A stretch of 64,000 bases of DNA from Oerskovia flava (GTDB lineage Bacteria; Actinomycetota; Actinomycetes; Actinomycetales; Cellulomonadaceae), in NCBI RefSeq assembly GCF_026163685.1, contig NZ_JAOXSR010000010.1, positions 16,653-80,652 of the forward strand, in the 5' to 3' direction. This document shows, in pieces, positions 23,564-35,342 of the stretch (positions are counted from its first letter, which is position 1; every line of letters starts with the position of its first letter). The position numbers and the translations under genes were made by a program. The notes under the pieces were generated by a model. It saw only the letters and a program-made list of their open reading frames with translations. It searched no databases and was not told the origin of the DNA.

Positions 23564-26314
23564 ATGAGTGCCTTCTCGTCAGCCGACCCCACGCCCAGCT
23601 CCCCGGACACCGTCGGGAGCGCCCCCGACGTCGTGCGCGCCGTGGTCTCGGGCGTACCGGACCGGGTGAGCCTCGACGGTCTCGAGGCCACGTACGACGC
23701 CCGCTGGAGCGAGCAGGGCACGTACGCCTTCGACCGCACGAAGACCCGCGCCGAGGTGTACTCCATCGACACCCCGCCGCCCACGGTCTCGGGCTCGCTG
23801 CACGTGGGTCACGTCTTCTCCTACACGCACACCGACGTCGTCGCGCGCTTCCAGCGCATGCGCGGTCGTGAGGTGTTCTACCCCATGGGCTGGGACGACA
23901 ACGGCCTGCCGACCGAACGGCGCGTGCAGAACTTCTACGGCGTGCGCTGCGACCCGAGCCTGCCGTACGTCGAAGGCTTCGAGCCTCCGCAGCAGGGCAG
24001 CGAGGACGGGTCGGGCAAGGCCCCCAAGCTCTCCGACCAGGTCCCGGTCTCGCGGCGCAACTTCATCGAGCTGTGCGAGCGGCTGACCGGCGAGGACGAG
24101 AAGCAGTTCGAGGCGCTGTGGCGCCGGCTCGGGCTGTCGGTCGACTGGTCGCACCACTACCAGACGATCGACGCCAACGCCCGCACGGTGGCGCAGCGCG
24201 CGTTCCTGCGCAACCTCGCCCGCGACGAGGCCTACCAGGCCGAGGCCCCGGGCCTGTGGGACGTCACCTTCCAGACCGCGGTCGCGCAGGCCGAGCTTGA
24301 GGCCCGCGAGTACCCCGGCCACTTCCACAAGGTCGCGTTCCACCCGAGCGACGGCGGTGCGCCGGTGCACATCGAGACGACACGTCCCGAGCTCCTGCCC
24401 GCGTGCGTCGCGCTCGTGGCGCACCCGGACGACGAGCGGTACCAGCACCTGTTCGGCACGACGGTCACCTCGCCGCTGTTCGACGTCGAGGTGCCCGTCC
24501 TCGCGCACCCCGCCGCCGAGCCCACCAAGGGCGCCGGCATCGCGATGTGCTGCACCTTCGGCGACCTCACCGACGTGCAGTGGTGGCGCGAGCTGCAGCT
24601 GCCGACGCGCTCGATCATCCAGCGCGACGGCCGCATCTCGCGCGAGACCCCCGAGTGGCTCACGAGCGAGCGCTCGCGCGCCCTGTTCGCCGAGATCGAG
24701 GGCAAGACGACGTTCTCCGCCCGCACCGCCGTCGTGGACGCCCTGCGCGCGTCGGGCGACCTCGCGGGCGAGCCCGTCGCGACCCAGCGCATGGCGAACT
24801 TCTTCGAGAAGGGCGACAAGCCCCTCGAGATCGTCACGTCGCGCCAGTGGTACATCCGCAACGGCGGGCGCGACGCCGCGCTGCGCGACGAGCTGCTCGG
24901 CCGCGGCAGGGAGCTCGGCTTCCACCCCGACTTCATGCGCGTGCGCTACGAGAACTGGGTCGGTGGGCTCAACGGCGACTGGCTCGTCTCCCGCCAGCGG
25001 TTCTTCGGCGTCGCGATCCCCCTGTGGTACCGGGTCGGCGCGGACGGCACCGTCGAGCACGACGACCCGATCGTGCCGGACGAGGCGTCGCTGCCCGTCG
25101 ACCCGTCGTCCGACGTGCCGCCCGGGTACAGCGCCGACCAGCGCGGGGTGCCGGGCGGGTTCGTCGGCGAGGCCGACGTCATGGACACGTGGGCGACGTC
25201 GTCGCTCACCCCGCAGATCGCGGGCGGCTGGGAGCGCGACCCGGACCTCTTCGAGCGGGTCTTCCCCATGGACCTGCGCCCGCAGGGCCAGGACATCATC
25301 CGCACGTGGCTGTTCTCGACCGTGGTGCGCTCGCACCTCGAGTTCGGCTCGCTGCCGTGGGCCAACGCCGCGATCTCCGGCTGGATCCTCGACCCGGACC
25401 GCAAGAAGATGTCGAAGTCCAAGGGCAACGTCGTCACCCCGATGGGCCTGCTCGAGGAGCACGGCTCGGACGCGGTGCGCTACTGGGCGGCGTCCGCCCG
25501 CCTGGGCACCGACGCCGCCTTCGAGGTCGGCCAGATGAAGATCGGCCGACGCCTCGCGATCAAGGTGCTCAACGCCTCGAAGTTCGCGCTGTCGTTCGGC
25601 GTCGACCCGGAGTCCGGCACCGGTGAGATCACCCTCGACCCCGCCCTCGTCACGGCCGAGCTCGACCGGGCGATGCTCGCCGGGCTCGCCGACGTCGTCG
25701 ACCGGGCCACGGAGGCCTTCGACGCCTACGACCACACGCGGGCCCTCGAGATCAGCGAGACGTTCTTCTGGACGTTCTGCGACGACTACCTCGAGCTCGT
25801 GAAGGACCGCGCGTACGGGGCGGGCGCGGGCGCCGCCGACGTGAACGCCGCAACCCGGTCCGCGCGCACCGCCCTCGCGATCGCTCTCGACGTCTTGCTG
25901 CGGCTGTTCGCCCCGGTGCTGCCGTTCGCGACCGAGGAGGTCTGGGGCTGGTGGCGGACCGGCTCGGTGCACCGCGCGCCGTGGCCGACGTCCGACGTCG
26001 CGCGCGCGGCGTCCGCCGGGGCCGACCCCGCCGTGCTCACCGCCGCGGGCCACGCGCTGGCCGCGCTGCGCAAGGTGAAGTCCGAGGCAAAGGTGTCGAT
26101 GCGCACGCCGATCCTCGCCGCCGAGCTGGCGGTCCCCGCCGCCGCACGGGCCGGTGTGGAGTCGGCGCTGGTGGACCTGCGCGGCGCAGGCCGGGTCACC
26201 GGCACGCTCGACCTCGTCGAGACCACCGAGGGTCAGGGCGACGCGGCCGTGCAGGGCGGGCTCGTCGTCGTCCGCTCCGAGCTCGGCGAGCCCGAGGCGC
26301 GCCGCAAGGGCTGA
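23564..26314 (+). CDS. valS: Valyl-tRNA synthetase
   Basis: Class I aminoacyl-tRNA synthetase, 916 aa. The HIGH-type motif is [11 protein letters not shown], the adenylate loop is [10 protein letters not shown], the editing domain contains [16 protein letters not shown], and an anticodon-binding domain follows. [15 protein letters not shown] is characteristic of valine enzymes. ATG 23564 is chosen because AGGTG precedes it; GTG 23558 is in frame but would overlap that site. The C-terminal coiled tRNA-binding arm is short. No T-box or leader ORF is present in the 74-nt upstream gap. A strong terminator follows. Confidence 0.96.
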   Translation: MSAFSSADPTPSSPDTVGSAPDVVRAVVSGVPDRVSLDGLEATYDARWSEQGTYAFDRTKTRAEVYSIDTPPPTVSGSLHVGHVFSYTHTDVVARFQRMRGREVFYPMGWDDNGLPTERRVQNFYGVRCDPSLPYVEGFEPPQQGSEDGSGKAPKLSDQVPVSRRNFIELCERLTGEDEKQFEALWRRLGLSVDWSHHYQTIDANARTVAQRAFLRNLARDEAYQAEAPGLWDVTFQTAVAQAELEAREYPGHFHKVAFHPSDGGAPVHIETTRPELLPACVALVAHPDDERYQHLFGTTVTSPLFDVEVPVLAHPAAEPTKGAGIAMCCTFGDLTDVQWWRELQLPTRSIIQRDGRISRETPEWLTSERSRALFAEIEGKTTFSARTAVVDALRASGDLAGEPVATQRMANFFEKGDKPLEIVTSRQWYIRNGGRDAALRDELLGRGRELGFHPDFMRVRYENWVGGLNGDWLVSRQRFFGVAIPLWYRVGADGTVEHDDPIVPDEASLPVDPSSDVPPGYSADQRGVPGGFVGEADVMDTWATSSLTPQIAGGWERDPDLFERVFPMDLRPQGQDIIRTWLFSTVVRSHLEFGSLPWANAAISGWILDPDRKKMSKSKGNVVTPMGLLEEHGSDAVRYWAASARLGTDAAFEVGQMKIGRRLAIKVLNASKFALSFGVDPESGTGEITLDPALVTAELDRAMLAGLADVVDRATEAFDAYDHTRALEISETFFWTFCDDYLELVKDRAYGAGAGAADVNAATRSARTALAIALDVLLRLFAPVLPFATEEVWGWWRTGSVHRAPWPTSDVARAASAGADPAVLTAAGHALAALRKVKSEAKVSMRTPILAAELAVPAAARAGVESALVDLRGAGRVTGTLDLVETTEGQGDAAVQGGLVVVRSELGEPEARRKG

Positions 26315-26341
26315 GAACGACCGTCGCCCAAGCGGCGGACG

Positions 26342-26379
26342 CACCGAGGGCGGGCACCATCTGGTACCCGCCCTCGGTG
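26342..26379. terminator. Bidirectional terminator hairpin after valS
   Basis: An 18-bp stem (26342-26359 with 26362-26379) with one mismatch and a 2-nt loop, arms CACCGAGGGCGGG-CACCA type. It lies between convergent valS and the Rv2629-like gene and serves either strand. There is no long T-run, as usual in high-GC actinomycetes. Confidence 0.85.
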
Positions 26380-26392
26380 GTTCGACCGACCG

Positions 26393-27589
26393 TCAGACGA
26401 TCTCCCGCATCCGCTGCGGGTCGCCGGACATGCTCGCGGCCTGCTCGCTCGGGGTGCCGTCGTCCCACCAGCGCAGGACCGCGCCGACACCGTCGATGAG
26501 CTCGACCGCACCCGCCGGGGCGAAGGTCAGACCGGCGTCCTGGCCCAGCGCGGCCCGGACCAGCCCGACCGTGGCCGGGAGCTCCTCCATCGCGTCGGTG
26601 ACGCCCAGGTCGGCCAGCTCGGACCTCGTGACCGCGATGTGCAGCGGGTCGGGCCCGATCCAGACGGTGCGACCGTCGAGCTCGGTGTCCGGCCCGTACT
26701 CGTCCGAGAGGATGAGCTCGCGCACCTGTCCGCGGCGCAGGACGGCGACCACGTCGCCGAGCTCTGTCGTGCCACCCTCGTCACGTCCTTGCTCCTGACG
26801 AAAGTCGGCGAGCACCTTCTCGGTCCGCTGGACGCGGAACCGCTCGACCGCCTCCGCGATCCTCGCCTCGAGGGCCTCCTCGTTGACGCCGGGACCGCGC
26901 GCTCCGCCGGGGACGTCCACGACCAGCTCGAGCACCCGCTTCGAGAGCGCGCCCCGCAGCAGGGACACGGCCCGCACGTCACCCGTCAGCAAGATGAGCT
27001 CGGGCCGGTGCTCGGTGACCTGACGCTCCAGCTCGGTCGCCACCGTCTCCGCGTTGCGCTCCCAGGAGTCCTCCACGCGAGACTCGATCGTCGCGCGCTT
27101 CGTGCTGGTGCTGCTCGCCTTGCTGATGACGTCGTGGCTGCCCTCCACCGACTCCGACTCCTGGTAGGGGACGTGGCCTCCGGCCACCGACCACGTGAGG
27201 TCGGCGCCCTGGCGGTCCACGACCACCCGGACGTAGTCGACCGACTCGTCAGCGGCGCGCGCCGCCTGCAGCAGCGCCGGGACGGAGCCCCAGACCCCCT
27301 TCGTGAGGTTCGGCGGGTCCTTGAGCACCCTGTCGACGAGGATCCCGCCGTCGTCGGCGATCAGGACACGTCCGTGGGCGCCGGGGGCGCGGGTCGGGAC
27401 CGACACCGCCTCCTCGAGCTCGTCCAGGACCTCGGCAGGAGCACCGTCGTGCTGCAGGGAACGACGCACACCCCGCCAGCGCTGGACGACCTCCCGGTTC
27501 TCTGCCTCGCTCGGTCTCGTCGCATCGATGTACACCGTGGCGAAGGGGCCGGGTCGGCCGAGAAGGGGCTTGAGCCAGTCGATCTTCAT
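26393..27589 (-). CDS. Rv2629/Balon-like ribosome hibernation factor (Vms1/eRF1 fold)
   Basis: 398 aa. It shows the three-part layout of the bacterial aeRF1/Vms1-type family: an N-terminal domain (FATVYIDATRPSEAENREVVQRW), a middle domain (ELILLTGDVRAVSLLRGALS) and a C-terminal domain (GDVVAVLRRGQVRELILSDEY). Rv2629 and its M. smegmatis relative belong here, and Balon, shown to bind the A site of dormant ribosomes, is the founding hibernation factor. It has no GGQ release-factor tripeptide. The ATG at 27589 follows AGGTG. It stands alone between chorismate mutase and the valS terminator. Confidence 0.82.
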   Translation of the reverse strand: MKIDWLKPLLGRPGPFATVYIDATRPSEAENREVVQRWRGVRRSLQHDGAPAEVLDELEEAVSVPTRAPGAHGRVLIADDGGILVDRVLKDPPNLTKGVWGSVPALLQAARAADESVDYVRVVVDRQGADLTWSVAGGHVPYQESESVEGSHDVISKASSTSTKRATIESRVEDSWERNAETVATELERQVTEHRPELILLTGDVRAVSLLRGALSKRVLELVVDVPGGARGPGVNEEALEARIAEAVERFRVQRTEKVLADFRQEQGRDEGGTTELGDVVAVLRRGQVRELILSDEYGPDTELDGRTVWIGPDPLHIAVTRSELADLGVTDAMEELPATVGLVRAALGQDAGLTFAPAGAVELIDGVGAVLRWWDDGTPSEQAASMSGDPQRMREIV

Positions 27590-27614
27590 GCGAACACCTC
27601 ATGTCCGTCGACGT

Positions 27615-27631
27615 GGGGCGCCGGGCGCCCC
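27615..27631. terminator. GC-rich hairpin after chorismate mutase
   Basis: GGGGCGCC and GGCGCCCC are separated by one G, giving an 8-bp perfect stem downstream of the chorismate mutase stop and just above the Rv2629-like start. It could end the short chorismate mutase transcript. The loop is tight, so this is a weak call. Confidence 0.4.
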
Positions 27632-27704
27632 GGGGACCTCTCCAGGGTGCTGCAGATCGAGACCGCGCGCCACACGGCACGGCACCACGACCGAGGTCGG
27701 CAGG

Positions 27705-28037
27705 TCAGGAGTACGTGTCGAGGACCGGCGGCTGCTCGCCGTGCGCCTGCGCGATCATCCGGTGGTGACGGATGACCTCCTTGACGATGAACTCGCGGAA
27801 CTCCTCGGCGAACGCGGGGTCGAGCCCCGCCGACTCGGCGATCCCCGTCAGCCGCGCGATCTGCTGCCGGTCGCGGTCCGGGTCGGCGGCGGGCAGTCCG
27901 CCGGTCGCCTTCAGCTCGCCCACCCTGCGCGTGAACTTGAACCGCTCGGCGAGCAGGTGCATCAGCGCCGCGTCGATGTTGTCGATGCTGTCGCGCAGCG
28001 TGAGGATCTCGGGCGGCAGCTCGTGCGGCGACGTCAT
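27705..28037 (-). CDS. Chorismate mutase (AroQ type)
   Basis: 110 aa monofunctional helical chorismate mutase that converts chorismate to prephenate on the way to Phe and Tyr. Motifs: LRDSIDNIDAALMHLLAERFKFTRRVGELK (helix 1, with the substrate-binding Arg) and the C-terminal EEFREFIVKEVIRHH. No signal peptide, so it is cytosolic. TAGGAT ends 6 nt before the ATG at 28037 with no ribosome site, consistent with leaderless expression. It diverges from fadD. Confidence 0.92.
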   Translation of the reverse strand: MTSPHELPPEILTLRDSIDNIDAALMHLLAERFKFTRRVGELKATGGLPAADPDRDRQQIARLTGIAESAGLDPAFAEEFREFIVKEVIRHHRMIAQAHGEQPPVLDTYS

Positions 28038-28163
28038 GACCCGATCCTAGGCCGCGAACCGGGTAGGGCGTCAGCGGGCGCCACCGGGCGTCACCGAGAA
28101 AGGTGAGACCGCGAGTACGGGGTACAGTCGTCCACCGTCCTACTACTCACCGGAGAGTCGAGC

Positions 28164-29978
<1,815 letters not shown>

Positions 29979-29982
29979 CGGG

Positions 29983-31260
29983 TCAGGCGCTCTTCTCCCG
30001 CGGCGTGCGCTTGATCGCGCTGCGGGGGACGAGGGTCGGGTTGACGTTGTCGAGGACGACGTCGCGCGTGATGACGACCCGCTCGACGTCGTCACGGCTC
30101 GGGATGTCGAACATCACCTGCTGGAGGACCTCCTCCATGATGGCGCGCAGGCCGCGGGCGCCCGTGCCGCGCAGCAGCGCCTGCTCGGCGATCGCCCCGA
30201 TCGCGTCGTCGGCGAACTCGAGCTCGACGCCGTCGATCTGGAACATCCGCTGATACTGCTTGACGAGCGCGTTGCGGGGTTCCGTGAGGATGCGGACCAG
30301 CGCGTCCCGGTCGAGCTGCGCGACCGACGCGATGACGGGCAGACGGCCGATGAACTCGGGGATCAGGCCGTACTTCTGCAGGTCCTCCGGCCGGACCTCG
30401 GCGAAGAGGTCCTCGTTGACCGTCGACTCCATCGGCGCACCGAAGCCCACACCTCGCTTGCGGGCGCGTGCCGCGACGATCTCGTCGAGCCCGGCGAACG
30501 CGCCGGCCACGATGAACAGGACGTTCGTCGTGTCGATCTGGATGAACTCCTGGTGCGGGTGCTTGCGGCCGCCCTGGGGCGGCACCGAGGCGGTGGTGCC
30601 CTCGATGATCTTCAGCAGCGCCTGCTGGACACCCTCGCCCGAGACGTCCCGGGTGATCGACGGGTTCTCCGCCTTGCGGGCCACCTTGTCGACCTCGTCG
30701 ATGTAGATGATGCCCGTCTCGGCCTTCTTGACGTCGAAGTCGGCCGCCTGGATGAGCTTGAGAAGGATGTTCTCGACGTCCTCGCCGACGTAGCCCGCCT
30801 CCGTGAGGGCCGTCGCGTCCGCGATCGCGAACGGGACGTTCAGCATCTTCGCCAACGTCTGCGCGAGGTAGGTCTTGCCGGTGCCCGTGGGGCCGATCAG
30901 CAGGATGTTGGACTTCGCGATCTCGATCTGCTGCGGGTCGTCCGCCGACGGCCTCGCCGTCTCCCCCGCCTGGATCCGCTTGTAGTGGTTGTACACCGCG
31001 ACCGCGAGCGCCCTCTTCGCGGCGTCCTGGCCGATGATGTACTGCTCGAGGAAGTCGAAGATCTCGCGTGGCTTGGGCAGTTCGACCAGGCCGAGCTCAG
31101 CTGCCTCGGACAGCTCTTCCTCGATGATCTCGTTGCACAGGTCGATGCACTCGTCGCAGATGTACACGCCGGGTCCTGCAATGAGCTTCTTGACCTGCTT
31201 CTGCGACTTCCCGCAGAACGAGCACTTCAGCAGGTCAGCACCGTCACCGATCCGAGCCAC
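29983..31260 (-). CDS. clpX: ATP-dependent Clp protease ATP-binding subunit ClpX
   Basis: 425 aa AAA+ unfoldase. The N-terminal zinc domain has Cys13, 16, 35 and 38 (CSFC...CDEC). Walker A is GPTGTGKT, Walker B is [12 protein letters not shown], and [15 protein letters not shown] with the arginine region near FIGRLPVIA follow. The IGF-type ClpP-docking loop appears as RGVGFGAP. The GTG start at 31260 has GGAG 7 nt upstream. It lies 151 nt after clpP2 with a terminator hairpin between, so it has its own transcript or reads through. Confidence 0.97.
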   Translation of the reverse strand: MARIGDGADLLKCSFCGKSQKQVKKLIAGPGVYICDECIDLCNEIIEEELSEAAELGLVELPKPREIFDFLEQYIIGQDAAKRALAVAVYNHYKRIQAGETARPSADDPQQIEIAKSNILLIGPTGTGKTYLAQTLAKMLNVPFAIADATALTEAGYVGEDVENILLKLIQAADFDVKKAETGIIYIDEVDKVARKAENPSITRDVSGEGVQQALLKIIEGTTASVPPQGGRKHPHQEFIQIDTTNVLFIVAGAFAGLDEIVAARARKRGVGFGAPMESTVNEDLFAEVRPEDLQKYGLIPEFIGRLPVIASVAQLDRDALVRILTEPRNALVKQYQRMFQIDGVELEFADDAIGAIAEQALLRGTGARGLRAIMEEVLQQVMFDIPSRDDVERVVITRDVVLDNVNPTLVPRSAIKRTPREKSA

Positions 31261-31344
31261 TACGCGTCTCCTTGCCTCGACCCTCTACGAGGGCCGACAG
31301 TACCCGAGGGGGCCATCCGCTGAACGTCTTCCCCCCATTGGACA

Positions 31345-31381
31345 CCACCGGGGCGCCGTTGTCAGGTGGGCGCCCCGGTGG
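31345..31381 (-). terminator. Terminator after clpP2
   Basis: CCACCGGGGCGCC and GGCGCCCCGGTGG form a 13-bp perfect stem around an 11-nt loop. It sits 31 nt after the clpP2 stop and before clpX on the same strand, separating the protease-subunit transcript from clpX. Confidence 0.8.
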
Positions 31382-31411
31382 GTCTGAGGGAATCTCGGAG
31401 GAAGGTGCCGG

Positions 31412-32116
31412 TCAGGGCTTGTTCTGGGAAGCCAGCTTGCGGCTCTCCAGGACGACGTCGACCAGCCCGTAGTCCTTCGCCTGCGCGGCGGTGAGGATCT
31501 TGTCGCGCTCGATGTCCTGGCGAACCTCCTCGACCGGCTTGCCCGAGTGCAGCGCGAGGGTGTCCTCGAGCCACTCGCGCATGCGGATGAGCTCGTTCGC
31601 GTGGATCTCGATGTCCGACGCCTGGGCGTAGCCACCACCCTCCATCGCGGGCTGGTGGATGAGCACACGCGCGTTCGGCAGGGCGAGACGCTTGCCCGGC
31701 TGACCGGCGGCCAGCAGCACGGCGGCGGCCGAGGCGGCCTGCCCGAGGCAGACCGTCTGGATCTGCGGCTTGACGTACTGCATCGTGTCGTAGAGCGCCG
31801 TCATGGCCGTGAACGACCCGCCGGGCGAGTTGATGTAGAGGATGATGTCGCGGTCGGTGTCCTGGCTCTCGAGCACCAGGAGCTGGGCCATGACGTCGTC
31901 CGCGGACGCGTCGTCGACCTGGACGCCCAGGAAGATGATGCGGTCCTCGAACAGCTTGGTGTAGGGGTCCTGGCGCTTGAAGCCGTACGCCGTCCGCTCC
32001 TCGAACTGCGGCAGGACGTACCGCGACGACGGCGCGCCGTGCGGCAGCGCGATGCCGGCGCCGGGTCCACCGGCGAGCCGCTGCGCGGTGGAGATGTACT
32101 GGGACTCGATGCTCAC
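31412..32116 (-). CDS. clpP2: ATP-dependent Clp protease proteolytic subunit ClpP2
   Basis: 234 aa serine peptidase subunit. The catalytic Ser lies in [13 protein letters not shown], the His in [11 protein letters not shown], and the Asp further on in the helix after [29 protein letters not shown] is the oligomer-forming handle region. A 30-residue N-terminal extension is probably processed, as in mycobacteria. The start is GTG at 32116 with GAGGAGAG upstream; the frame stays open further but without family similarity. The gene follows clpP1 by 53 nt; actinobacterial ClpP1 and ClpP2 form mixed double rings. Confidence 0.96.
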   Translation of the reverse strand: MSIESQYISTAQRLAGGPGAGIALPHGAPSSRYVLPQFEERTAYGFKRQDPYTKLFEDRIIFLGVQVDDASADDVMAQLLVLESQDTDRDIILYINSPGGSFTAMTALYDTMQYVKPQIQTVCLGQAASAAAVLLAAGQPGKRLALPNARVLIHQPAMEGGGYAQASDIEIHANELIRMREWLEDTLALHSGKPVEEVRQDIERDKILTAAQAKDYGLVDVVLESRKLASQNKP

Positions 32117-32169
32117 GGGGTCTCTCCTCGGGTGATGGTCGAACGCTACGACGGGTGCGGTGGCGTCCG

Positions 32170-32811
32170 TCAGGAGGCCGTGGTGCCGCCGCCGCCGGTC
32201 ACCGACGAGGCGTTCGTGACGACGTGGTCGATGAAGCCGTACTCGAGCGCCTCGGGGGCCGTGAACCAGCTGTCGCGGTCGTTGTCCTTGAGGATCTTCT
32301 CGTAGGGCTGGCCGGTCTGCTCCGCCGTCAGCTCGGAGAGGACCTTCTTCATGTGCATGATGAGCTGGGCGTTGATGCGCACGTCCGTCGCGGTGCCCCC
32401 GATGCCGCCCGAGGGCTGGTGCATCATGACGCGGGCGTGCGGCGTCGCGTAGCGCTTGCCCTTGGTGCCGGAGGAGAGCAGGAACTGCCCCATCGACGCC
32501 GCCATGCCCATCGCGATGGTGGCGACGTCCGGCTGGATGTACTGCATGGTGTCGTAGATCGCCATGCCCGCGGTGATCGAACCACCCGGCGAGTTGATGT
32601 AGAGCCAGATGTCCTTCTCGGGGTCCTCCGCCGCGAGCAGCATCATCTGCGCGCAGATGGCGTTCGCGTTCTCGTCGCGCACCTCGGAGCCGAGCCAGAT
32701 GATCCGCTCCTTGAGGAGCCGGTTGTAGATGGAGTCGTTCAGGGCCAGACCGGCACCCTCGGCTCGTGCTGTCGGACCTGCCGTCCCTGCGGGCAAGAAG
32801 TGCTCGTTCAC
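32170..32811 (-). CDS. clpP1: ATP-dependent Clp protease proteolytic subunit ClpP1
   Basis: 213 aa serine peptidase subunit with Ser in [13 protein letters not shown], His in VMMHQPSGG and [20 protein letters not shown]. Three starts are possible. GTG 32811 (MNEHFLPAG) has AAGGAG exactly 6 nt upstream. ATG 32817 would sit directly against that same site with no spacer, and GTG 32856 has no site. I therefore prefer 32811. It is first in the clpP1-clpP2 operon; a candidate ClgR site and a TAGGGT -10 lie upstream. Confidence 0.93.
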   Translation of the reverse strand: MNEHFLPAGTAGPTARAEGAGLALNDSIYNRLLKERIIWLGSEVRDENANAICAQMMLLAAEDPEKDIWLYINSPGGSITAGMAIYDTMQYIQPDVATIAMGMAASMGQFLLSSGTKGKRYATPHARVMMHQPSGGIGGTATDVRINAQLIMHMKKVLSELTAEQTGQPYEKILKDNDRDSWFTAPEALEYGFIDHVVTNASSVTGGGGTTAS

Positions 32812-32907
32812 GTCCATCTCCTTCGTCGCTCCCTCGTACGTGCTCCCGGGACTCACCGTCCCGGGGCCCGACTCCCTGACGCCCTCGGCGCCGTCGTCGC
32901 TGCAGTG

Positions 32908-32966
32908 ACCCTAACGTGCACGGGTGCGCGGAATCGTCCCGACCCCACGGCTTTTCGCTGACGGCG
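32908..32966 (-). promoter_or_regulatory. clpP1P2 promoter with candidate ClgR box
   Basis: On the minus strand TAGGGT (32908-32913) fits a -10. CGCTGACGGCG at 32956-32966, preceded by TTTT, matches the core CGCYNANRGCG I recall for ClgR operators of Corynebacterium and Streptomyces. Its centre lies about 60 bp before the expected transcript start, a normal activator position. No good -35 is seen, as expected for an activated promoter. Confidence 0.5.
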
Positions 32967-33022
32967 CAGGCACGCACCCCGAGCGCACCGCACGCGCCGC
33001 CCGCAGCGTCCTGCCGGGACGA

Positions 33023-33059
33023 CGTCGGCCCCCACCTCGAAGCGAGGTGAGGGCCGACG
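33023..33059 (-). terminator. Terminator after tig
   Basis: A 17-bp stem with one mismatch (33023-33039 with 33043-33059) and a 3-nt AAG loop, arms starting CGTCGGCCC. It begins 16 nt after the trigger factor stop and keeps tig apart from clpP1. Confidence 0.85.
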
Positions 33060-33074
33060 CCGTGGTCGAGGAGA

Positions 33075-34442
33075 TCAGGCCTTGGCCGACTCCTGCGCGT
33101 CCGCTGCCGGCTCGGCGGCATCCGCCGCGTCGACGGTCTCGTCGGCGTCGGCCGCAGCGGCCTCGTCGTCGGCGTCCGAGCCGATGAACTCGGACAGGTC
33201 CACGGCGTTGCCCGCCGAGTCCTTGACCTCGACCTGGCGCAGCGCCACGGCGATCGACTTGGAGCGCGCGACCTCACCGACCATGGCCGGGATCTGGCCG
33301 CCCTGGTCGAGGGACTGGATGAACTGGTTGGGGTCCATCCCGTACTGGCGCGACGCGTTCACCAGGTAGTCGAGGAGCTCGTTCTGCGCGACCTTGATCT
33401 CGAGCTGCTCGGCAAGGGTGTCGAGAAGGATCTGGTTCTTGATCGCGGTGGTGGCCTCGATCTCGACCTCGGCACGGTGCTCGTCGTCCTCGAGCCGGTT
33501 CTCGCTCTCGAGGTGGCGCTGGACCTCGGCCGCGACGACGCCGGCCGGGACCGGGATCTCGACGGCCTCGGAGAGGTGCTTGACGAGCTCGTCGCGCGCG
33601 GCGACGGCCTGGTCGGACGTCTTGCCCTCGGCGACCTGCGTGCGCAGGTCCTCGAGCAGCTCGGCGATCGTGTCGAACTCGGACGCGAGCTGGGCGAACT
33701 CGTCGTCGGCCTCGGGCAGGTCGCGCTGCTTGACCGACGTCGCCGTGACCGTGACCTCGGCGTCCTTGCCCTCGTGGTCACCACCGGCGAGCGGGGCGGT
33801 GAAGGTGGTCGTCTCGTCGGCCGACAGGCCTGTGAGGGCCTCGTCGAGGCCCTCGAGCATGTTGCCCGAGCCGATCTGGTAGCTGACGCCGGAGACCGAG
33901 TCGATCTCCTCCTCGCCGATGAGCGCCTTGAGGTCGATGACGACGAAGTCGCCCTCGGCGGCCGGGCGGTCGACGCCGACCAGGGTGCCGAAGCGCTCCC
34001 GCAGGGCGTCGAGACGCTCGGTGACGTCCTCCTCGGAGACCTCGGCGGCCTCGACGGTCAGCGAGATGCCGTCGAGCGCCGGGATCTCGATCTCGGGACG
34101 GACCTCAACCTCGGCCGTGAAGTGCAGGGAACCCTCTGCCTCGAGCGGGACCTCGGTCACCTCGACCTCGGGCTGCCCGAGGGGGCGGATGCCGGACTCG
34201 TTCACGGCCTGGCGGTAGAAGCCGGAGAGGCCGTCGTTGACGGCGTGCTCGAGGACGGCGCCCCGACCGACCCGCTGGTCGATGATGCGCGGGGGGACCT
34301 TCCCCTTGCGGAAGCCGGGGATGTTCACCTGCTCCGCGATGTGCTTGTAGGCGTGGTCGATGCTCGGCTTGAGCTCGTCGTACTCCACCTCGACGGTCAA
34401 CTTGACCTTGGTAGGGTCCAGGGTCTCGACGGCGCTCTTCAC
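33075..34442 (-). CDS. tig: Trigger factor (ribosome-bound chaperone, PPIase)
   Basis: 455 aa. The ribosome-binding signature is [20 protein letters not shown] (about 43-62). The FKBP-type isomerase domain spans about 155-245 ([16 protein letters not shown]). A long helical C-terminal domain ends in an acidic Asp/Ala-rich tail (about 45 residues). The GTG start at 34442 has GGAG 9 nt upstream; the frame is open further upstream without family similarity. It folds nascent chains at the exit tunnel. Located upstream of clpP1-clpP2-clpX, the usual bacterial order. Confidence 0.96.
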   Translation of the reverse strand: MKSAVETLDPTKVKLTVEVEYDELKPSIDHAYKHIAEQVNIPGFRKGKVPPRIIDQRVGRGAVLEHAVNDGLSGFYRQAVNESGIRPLGQPEVEVTEVPLEAEGSLHFTAEVEVRPEIEIPALDGISLTVEAAEVSEEDVTERLDALRERFGTLVGVDRPAAEGDFVVIDLKALIGEEEIDSVSGVSYQIGSGNMLEGLDEALTGLSADETTTFTAPLAGGDHEGKDAEVTVTATSVKQRDLPEADDEFAQLASEFDTIAELLEDLRTQVAEGKTSDQAVAARDELVKHLSEAVEIPVPAGVVAAEVQRHLESENRLEDDEHRAEVEIEATTAIKNQILLDTLAEQLEIKVAQNELLDYLVNASRQYGMDPNQFIQSLDQGGQIPAMVGEVARSKSIAVALRQVEVKDSAGNAVDLSEFIGSDADDEAAAADADETVDAADAAEPAADAQESAKA

Positions 34443-34651
34443 TTCGATGATCTCCAACTGAGTCGGGGGTGGCCGGCGTGCGGCGGGACGAACTGCGCGC
34501 CCGCCGCAGGGCCAGGGAAAGCGGCTCCACAGGCGTACGGGCAACCCATCAATCGTACGCCACTCCTCAGCGGGCACCGTCGCCCGTCGGAGCGGGCCGC
34601 CCGCGCGCACCTCGCCCCGGAAGGTCCTCGACAGCCGAGAACACGAAAAAT

Positions 34652-34726
<75 letters not shown>

Positions 34727-34873
34727 CGGCGCCCGACGTGCCGGGCGCGCTCCGCCGCAAGTGTACTGGCCGATCGGAGGCCGGCCGCACCGCCCGCGCC
34801 CGGCACCTCGGGCGGCAGCGGGCGGGAAGTTTGCTAGGGTGACGGCCGCAGGCGGTGCACGGCACGGCCCTGC

Positions 34874-34947
34874 GCGGATGTAGCTCAATGGTAGAGCCTC
34901 AGTCTTCCAAACTGATTACGCGGGTTCGATTCCCGTCATCCGCTCCA
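34874..34947 (+). tRNA. tRNA-Gly (anticodon TCC)
   Basis: Acceptor GCGGATG/CATCCGC, D arm GCTC-AATGGTA-GAGC, anticodon loop CTTCCAA, T arm CGGG-TTCGATT-CCCG, discriminator T and an encoded CCA end (34945-34947). TAGGGT at about 34835-34840 may be its -10. It is divergent from tRNA-Pro. Confidence 0.97.
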
Positions 34948-34977
34948 CCTCCGCTCGACACCACCGGTGAGACAGCG

Positions 34978-35007
34978 TTGCGAGGCCGCCCGGACGGCCG
35001 ATACGCT
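34978..35007 (+). promoter_or_regulatory. Candidate promoter of the cys leader-cysK-cysE unit
   Basis: TTGCGA (34978-34983), an 18-bp spacer and TACGCT (35002-35007) form a plausible sigma-A promoter, about 70 nt before the leader peptide start. It would give a transcript with about 60 nt ahead of the leader. Confidence 0.4.
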
Positions 35008-35076
35008 CCACCCAGCACCGGAGCACCCCTGCGCATCGCGGGTGGACCCCGGTCGCCGGACCAGGAGGAGCGAGGC

Positions 35077-35172
35077 ATGGACGCGAGCAGCACTCGTACG
35101 TTCTGCCGTGGCGCCTGCCGCACCTCCTGTTGTCCCTGTCGCCGCCCCAGCCGCTGTCGCTGCTGCCGCTAG
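35077..35172 (+). CDS. Cysteine-rich leader peptide upstream of cysK
   Basis: A 31-codon ORF with AGGAGGAG 6 nt before its ATG, the best ribosome site in the region. It encodes 8 Cys and 8 Arg, including CC-P-C and a C-R-CC cluster just before the stop (sequence core [15 protein letters not shown]). It ends 170 nt before cysK. Cys is normally about 1% of residues, so 26% is not chance. Polycysteine upstream ORFs are known cysteine-responsive attenuators of cys operons in mycobacteria; those are mostly leaderless, while this one has a strong ribosome site. The likely role is regulatory: ribosome stalling on Cys codons when cysteinyl-tRNA is scarce. The peptide itself may have no function. Confidence 0.8.
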   Translation: MDASSTRTFCRGACRTSCCPCRRPSRCRCCR

Positions 35173-35180
35173 TCGACCCC

Positions 35181-35199
35181 GGCGTGCTCACGGCACGCC
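35181..35199 (+). promoter_or_regulatory. Hairpin 8 nt after the Cys-rich leader ORF
   Basis: GGCGTGC-TCACG-GCACGCC, a perfect 7-bp GC stem beginning 8 nt after the leader stop codon. A ribosome held at the last Cys codons or at the stop would cover its left arm. The rest of the 170-nt gap to cysK is C-rich; TCGGCC/GGCCGA next to the cysK ribosome site could be a second switch element. Confidence 0.45.
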
Positions 35200-35342
35200 C
35201 CGGCGAGCGACACCCCCGCCGCGTACCGCCCGGCCACCCCCTCCTGCACGAGCTCCGCCGTCCTGCGGGCAGTGCACCCCGACGCTCCACCCAGTGCAGC
35301 GCATCCCACCTCGGCCCCGGCCGACAACACGAAGAGGAAGTC

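Noticed and set aside
34855..35172. A 105-codon protein spanning tRNA-Gly and the cys leader
   Set aside because: Its first part reads through the tRNA gene. Only the last 31 codons have a ribosome site and a meaningful composition.
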